In this document: positions 13,990 through 16,542 of the stretch, one piece after another
How positions within the stretch are numbered: the stretch's first letter is position 1
Layout of the letters: each line of letters opens with the position of its first letter
From: Chitinophagales bacterium
GTDB taxonomy: Bacteria; Bacteroidota; Bacteroidia; Chitinophagales; UBA2359
Direction: 5' to 3'
DNA length: 16,542 nt
NCBI GenBank assembly: GCA_020629335.1
Contig: JAHDDN010000077.1
Location: 1 to 16,542, forward strand
Program-made: the position numbers and the translations under genes
The notes under the pieces: generated by a model
What the model was told of the DNA's origin: nothing
What the model saw: only the letters and a program-made list of their open reading frames with translations
Databases searched by the model: none

Positions 13990-15012
13990 ATGACAACAGA
14001 TTTGAATTATAAACCTAAAGACTTTGCTACAGATCAGGATGTACGTTGGTGCCCTGGTTGTGGAGATTACTCTATTTTGAAGCAAATGCAAAATATATTA
14101 CCTCAAATTGGGGTTAAAAGAGAAAACATCGCGATCATTTCTGGAATTGGTTGTTCTTCTCGTTTTCCTTACTACATGGAGACTTATGGAATGCACTCTA
14201 TTCATGGGCGTGCACCAGCAGTGGCTTCAGGTTTGAAAATAGCGAATCCTGATTTGAGCATATGGATCGTTACGGGAGATGGAGATGGATTATCTATTGG
14301 AGGGAATCATATCATTCACTTACTAAGGCGTAATCTAAATGTCAGTGTGATGCTGTTTAATAATCAAATTTATGGCCTAACAAAAGGACAATATTCTCCG
14401 ACTTCAGAAGTTAATAAAATTACTAAATCTACCCCAGTTGGCTCTATTGATCATCCGATTAACCCATTAGCTTTAGCGATGGGAGCTGATGCTTCTTTTA
14501 TTGCTCGTTCGATGGATAGAGATCCTAAGCATTTACAAGCCATGTTAAAGCGTTGTCATGCACATAAAGGAACCTCTCTATTAGAAATTTACCAAAATTG
14601 CAATATTTTTAATGATGGTGCATTTTTTGCCTTTACGGATAAAGCGACTAAGCAGGATACCAGTATTTTTCTAGAGGATGGGCAGCCATTGATATTTGGT
14701 ACGGAGGCTAATAAAGGAATCAGATTAGATGGCTATCGTCCAGTTATTGTAGATTTGGACGAGTATGCTAAAGAGGATTTATGGATACATGATGAAAAGG
14801 ATCATTATAAAGCGAGTTTATTAAGCCGTTTCTTTAGTGATCCTAGTTCCCCTAATTTTATGCCTCGTCCTTTTGGTGTCTTTTATGCTATTGAACGTCC
14901 TTGTTATGAGGATATGTTGCATGAGCAGCTAAATTACGTTATTGAGAAAAAGGGAGATGGCGATTTAGATGCCTTATTAGCAGGTAGTCAGACTTGGGAA
15001 ATTAGTGCTTAA
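13990..15012 (+). CDS. korB: 2-oxoacid:ferredoxin oxidoreductase, beta subunit (TPP-binding)
   Basis: KorB holds the thiamine pyrophosphate and one [4Fe-4S] cluster of the enzyme. The 340 residues contain the TPP/magnesium motif VTGDGDGLSIGGNH (95-107) followed by FNNQIYGLTKGQYSP (123-137), the usual GDG...NN arrangement. The four cluster cysteines are Cys21 and Cys24 in WCPGCGDY, Cys55 in GIGCSSRFP and Cys204 in YQNCNIFND. All match the well-studied beta subunits of this family. The C-terminus, from about residue 220, is extended compared with archaeal forms and is normal in bacterial members. It is co-transcribed with korA, 4 nt away. Its cluster would need the Fe-S assembly system encoded upstream. 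Confidence 0.94.
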   Translation: MTTDLNYKPKDFATDQDVRWCPGCGDYSILKQMQNILPQIGVKRENIAIISGIGCSSRFPYYMETYGMHSIHGRAPAVASGLKIANPDLSIWIVTGDGDGLSIGGNHIIHLLRRNLNVSVMLFNNQIYGLTKGQYSPTSEVNKITKSTPVGSIDHPINPLALAMGADASFIARSMDRDPKHLQAMLKRCHAHKGTSLLEIYQNCNIFNDGAFFAFTDKATKQDTSIFLEDGQPLIFGTEANKGIRLDGYRPVIVDLDEYAKEDLWIHDEKDHYKASLLSRFFSDPSSPNFMPRPFGVFYAIERPCYEDMLHEQLNYVIEKKGDGDLDALLAGSQTWEISA

Positions 15013-15036
15013 ATCGCTTTTAATAATAATTAATTT

Positions 15037-15579
15037 ATGTTTAGAAATTTAAGACGATACTTTTATCAATATTTTTTAAATAAGGAGCTGAAGCATTTTA
15101 CAAGAGAGGCGGAAGTAACTAATTTGAAAGAGGCGCAGTATATTGGCATTTTGTTTAATGCTACGGATGGCACAAACTTATCTATTATTAGAGATTATGT
15201 CAAAAAGCTTACTCAACAAAAAAAGAAGGTAAAGGTATTAGCATTTGTGGATGAAAAAAATCCTAATACAGATTTAGAGTTTAAGGTTTTTTCTCGTAAA
15301 AATATTAATTGGCATTTGAATCCTAAGGGAGACGAAGTGCAATCTTTTATGAAAGAACCTTTTGATCTATTAGTGAATGCTTTTTTGGAGGAATCAGAGC
15401 CGATGGAGTATATTGCTGCTTTCTCTAAAGCGAAATTTAAGGTAGGCCCTTATTTTGCTGATAAGACTTATTGCTTTGATATGATGATTAGCAAGGGGGA
15501 AGGCGATTTGCTCACGAATTGGTTAGATCGTTCTGATAACTTTTTAATGAAGTTGAATAGCACGGAGGCTGTTGCTTAA
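15037..15579 (+). CDS. Conserved hypothetical protein (DUF6913-like)
   Basis: This 180-residue protein is soluble and basic at its N-terminus (MFRNLRRYFYQYFLNKELKHF), with no signal peptide or membrane segment. It alternates hydrophobic beta-like strands and helices: YIGILFNATD near 35-44, KKVKVLAFVDEK near 63-74, INWHLNP near 90-96, FDLLVNAFLEE near 109-119, and SKAKFKVGPY near 130-139. The pattern recalls a small Bacteroidota-only family that I remember as DUF6913, often found next to dapA as here. Its function is unknown. It begins 24 nt after korB and could be on the same transcript, while dapA has its own likely promoter 41 nt after this gene. The family assignment is from memory and should be treated as provisional. 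Confidence 0.65.
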   Translation: MFRNLRRYFYQYFLNKELKHFTREAEVTNLKEAQYIGILFNATDGTNLSIIRDYVKKLTQQKKKVKVLAFVDEKNPNTDLEFKVFSRKNINWHLNPKGDEVQSFMKEPFDLLVNAFLEESEPMEYIAAFSKAKFKVGPYFADKTYCFDMMISKGEGDLLTNWLDRSDNFLMKLNSTEAVA

Positions 15580-15620
15580 GTGTTGGAGATAGAACTTAAA
15601 CTCCAATTCATTTTATTTTG

Positions 15621-15628
15621 TAATTTTG
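15621..15628 (+). promoter_or_regulatory. Putative -7 box (TAATTTTG) for dapA
   Basis: TAATTTTG matches TAnnTTTG exactly, 51 nt before the dapA start. There is no good TTTG -33 box upstream. A 7-bp hairpin, GTAATGA/TCATTAC (15645-15664) with a 6-nt loop, would lie in the leader RNA. Confidence 0.5.
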
Positions 15629-15679
15629 TGGGATTGATATATTGGTAATGATCTGACTCATTACTTAGAAAAATAAATT

Positions 15680-16542
15680 ATGATAGATCAGCTAAGAGGA
15701 ATGGGCGTAGCAATGGTCACGCCTTTTAACGCTCAAAAAGAAATAGACTACCCCGCCTTAGAACGCATTATTGAGCATATGATTAGCAATGGAGTAGACT
15801 TCATTGTAGCATTGGGAACAACAGGTGAATATGTAACTCTTTCGCAAGCAGAAAAATTTAGCGTATTAGATTTTACCGTTGAAAAAGTAGCCAAGAGAGT
15901 GCCTGTGGTAGCTGGTTTTGGTAGTAGTAATACCTCAGTAGTAGTGAATGCGATTCAAGCATATCATTTCAATGGAATAGATGCTATTTTATCGGTTAAT
16001 CCGAGTTATAATAAGCCGAGCCAAGAAGGGATTTATCAGCATTATAAAGCGGTAGTGGAGGTGGCACCTAAGCCTATTATTATTTACAATGTACCAAGTA
16101 GAACAAGTAGTAATATTTCTGCAGAAACGACTTTGCGTTTAGCGCATGATTTTGACCCAATTATTGGTATCAAAGAGGCTTCTGGCAATTTAGAACAGTG
16201 CATGAAAATAGTAGAAGGGAAGCCAGATGGATTCTTGCTCTTATCAGGAGATGACGCATTGACACTACCTTTGATGAGTATTGGTTTTGATGGGCTGATT
16301 TCTGTAGTAGGAAATGCGATGACTCGTACTATGTCCGATTTAGTACGTAAGGCTAATGAGGGAGATTTTAAGTCTGCCCAAGCAGATCATTATCAATTGA
16401 CGAAAATGATTCGTTTATTATTTGCGGATGGCAATCCTGGAGGAATTAAAGCTCTATTAAAGCAGATGGACCTTTGTGAAGAACAATTACGCTTGCCTTT
16501 AGTGCCAGTTAATAGGGAGGTTTATAAGGCGATTGGGGAGGC
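15680..16542 (+). CDS. dapA: 4-hydroxy-tetrahydrodipicolinate synthase (partial, 3' end off window)
   Basis: DapA condenses pyruvate with aspartate semialdehyde, the committed step toward diaminopimelate and lysine, in the cytoplasm. From ATG at 15680 the frame stays open to the window end, giving about 287 codons of a family usually near 290-300, so only a few residues should be missing. The start reads MIDQLRGMGVAMVTPF, typical for the family. Motifs include ALGTTGEYVTL (45 onward, with Thr47 and Thr48), IIYNVPSRT with Tyr136 and Arg141, and GIKEASGN with the Schiff-base Lys165. FADGNPGGIKALL near 248-260 is the usual conserved NP-K segment. The gene has a likely promoter of its own and follows the small hypothetical gene by 100 nt. 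Confidence 0.95.
   Translation, partial: MIDQLRGMGVAMVTPFNAQKEIDYPALERIIEHMISNGVDFIVALGTTGEYVTLSQAEKFSVLDFTVEKVAKRVPVVAGFGSSNTSVVVNAIQAYHFNGIDAILSVNPSYNKPSQEGIYQHYKAVVEVAPKPIIIYNVPSRTSSNISAETTLRLAHDFDPIIGIKEASGNLEQCMKIVEGKPDGFLLLSGDDALTLPLMSIGFDGLISVVGNAMTRTMSDLVRKANEGDFKSAQADHYQLTKMIRLLFADGNPGGIKALLKQMDLCEEQLRLPLVPVNREVYKAIGE

Noticed and set aside
12135..15012. Pyruvate:ferredoxin oxidoreductase
   Set aside because: A two-subunit gamma-alpha plus beta layout without a ferredoxin domain fits KorAB-type enzymes better, though the substrate is not proven by sequence.
1..16542. tRNA, rRNA, prophage, toxin-antitoxin or defence genes
   Set aside because: No supporting sequence was found on either strand by reading; all long frames are explained by housekeeping families.

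Overview
This window looks like a housekeeping stretch of a low-GC Bacteroidota chromosome. Three things point there. Several -7 boxes fit the Bacteroidota sigma consensus TAnnTTTG. Genes lack clear Shine-Dalgarno sites. The gene content includes a DUF2007 protein before cdsA, a two-subunit KorAB, and a small hypothetical gene just before dapA. The GC-richer AGCGAGCAAAGCGAGC-type intergenic repeats suggest the Saprospiraceae, but that placement is from memory and tentative.

Layout. Positions 1-2160 (minus strand) hold a heat-shock operon, grpE-dnaJ, closed by a very strong hairpin terminator, with inverted repeats upstream of grpE. Positions 2161-4484 (minus) hold a TlpA-like thioredoxin lipoprotein, a LemA protein and the tRNA-dihydrouridine synthase dusB. 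Positions 4574-7868 (plus) hold a CPBP-family membrane protease, a DUF2007 protein overlapping cdsA by 4 nt, psd (both phospholipid synthesis) and an unrecognised lipoprotein. Methylmalonyl-CoA epimerase (7873-8280, minus) converges on that lipoprotein. Positions 8619-10647 (plus) hold a compact iron-sulphur operon, iscS-iscU-iscA, ending in a clear terminator. Positions 10648-11282 are a gene-free block of repeats. The plus strand then carries a PhzF-family isomerase, korA-korB, a conserved hypothetical gene, and dapA, which runs off the end of the window.

The genes are mostly conserved and recognisable. DnaJ and GrpE are DnaK co-chaperones. CdsA and Psd are two steps of phosphatidylethanolamine synthesis. 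IscS and IscU build Fe-S clusters and IscA probably carries them; KorB needs one such cluster. KorAB and the epimerase act in 2-oxoacid and propionate/methylmalonate metabolism.

The unusual material is between genes. A 160-bp MITE-like element with 15-bp perfect terminal inverted repeats and an apparent 5-bp target duplication (CTAAG) sits between the likely iscS promoter and iscS. A dispersed repeat family has two copies in opposite orientation (3315-3427 and 10705-10928); one copy carries a perfect 48-nt palindrome in place of its core. A cluster of degenerate short repeats lies before phzF. I found no RNA gene, CRISPR array, transposase gene or evident new multi-gene system.
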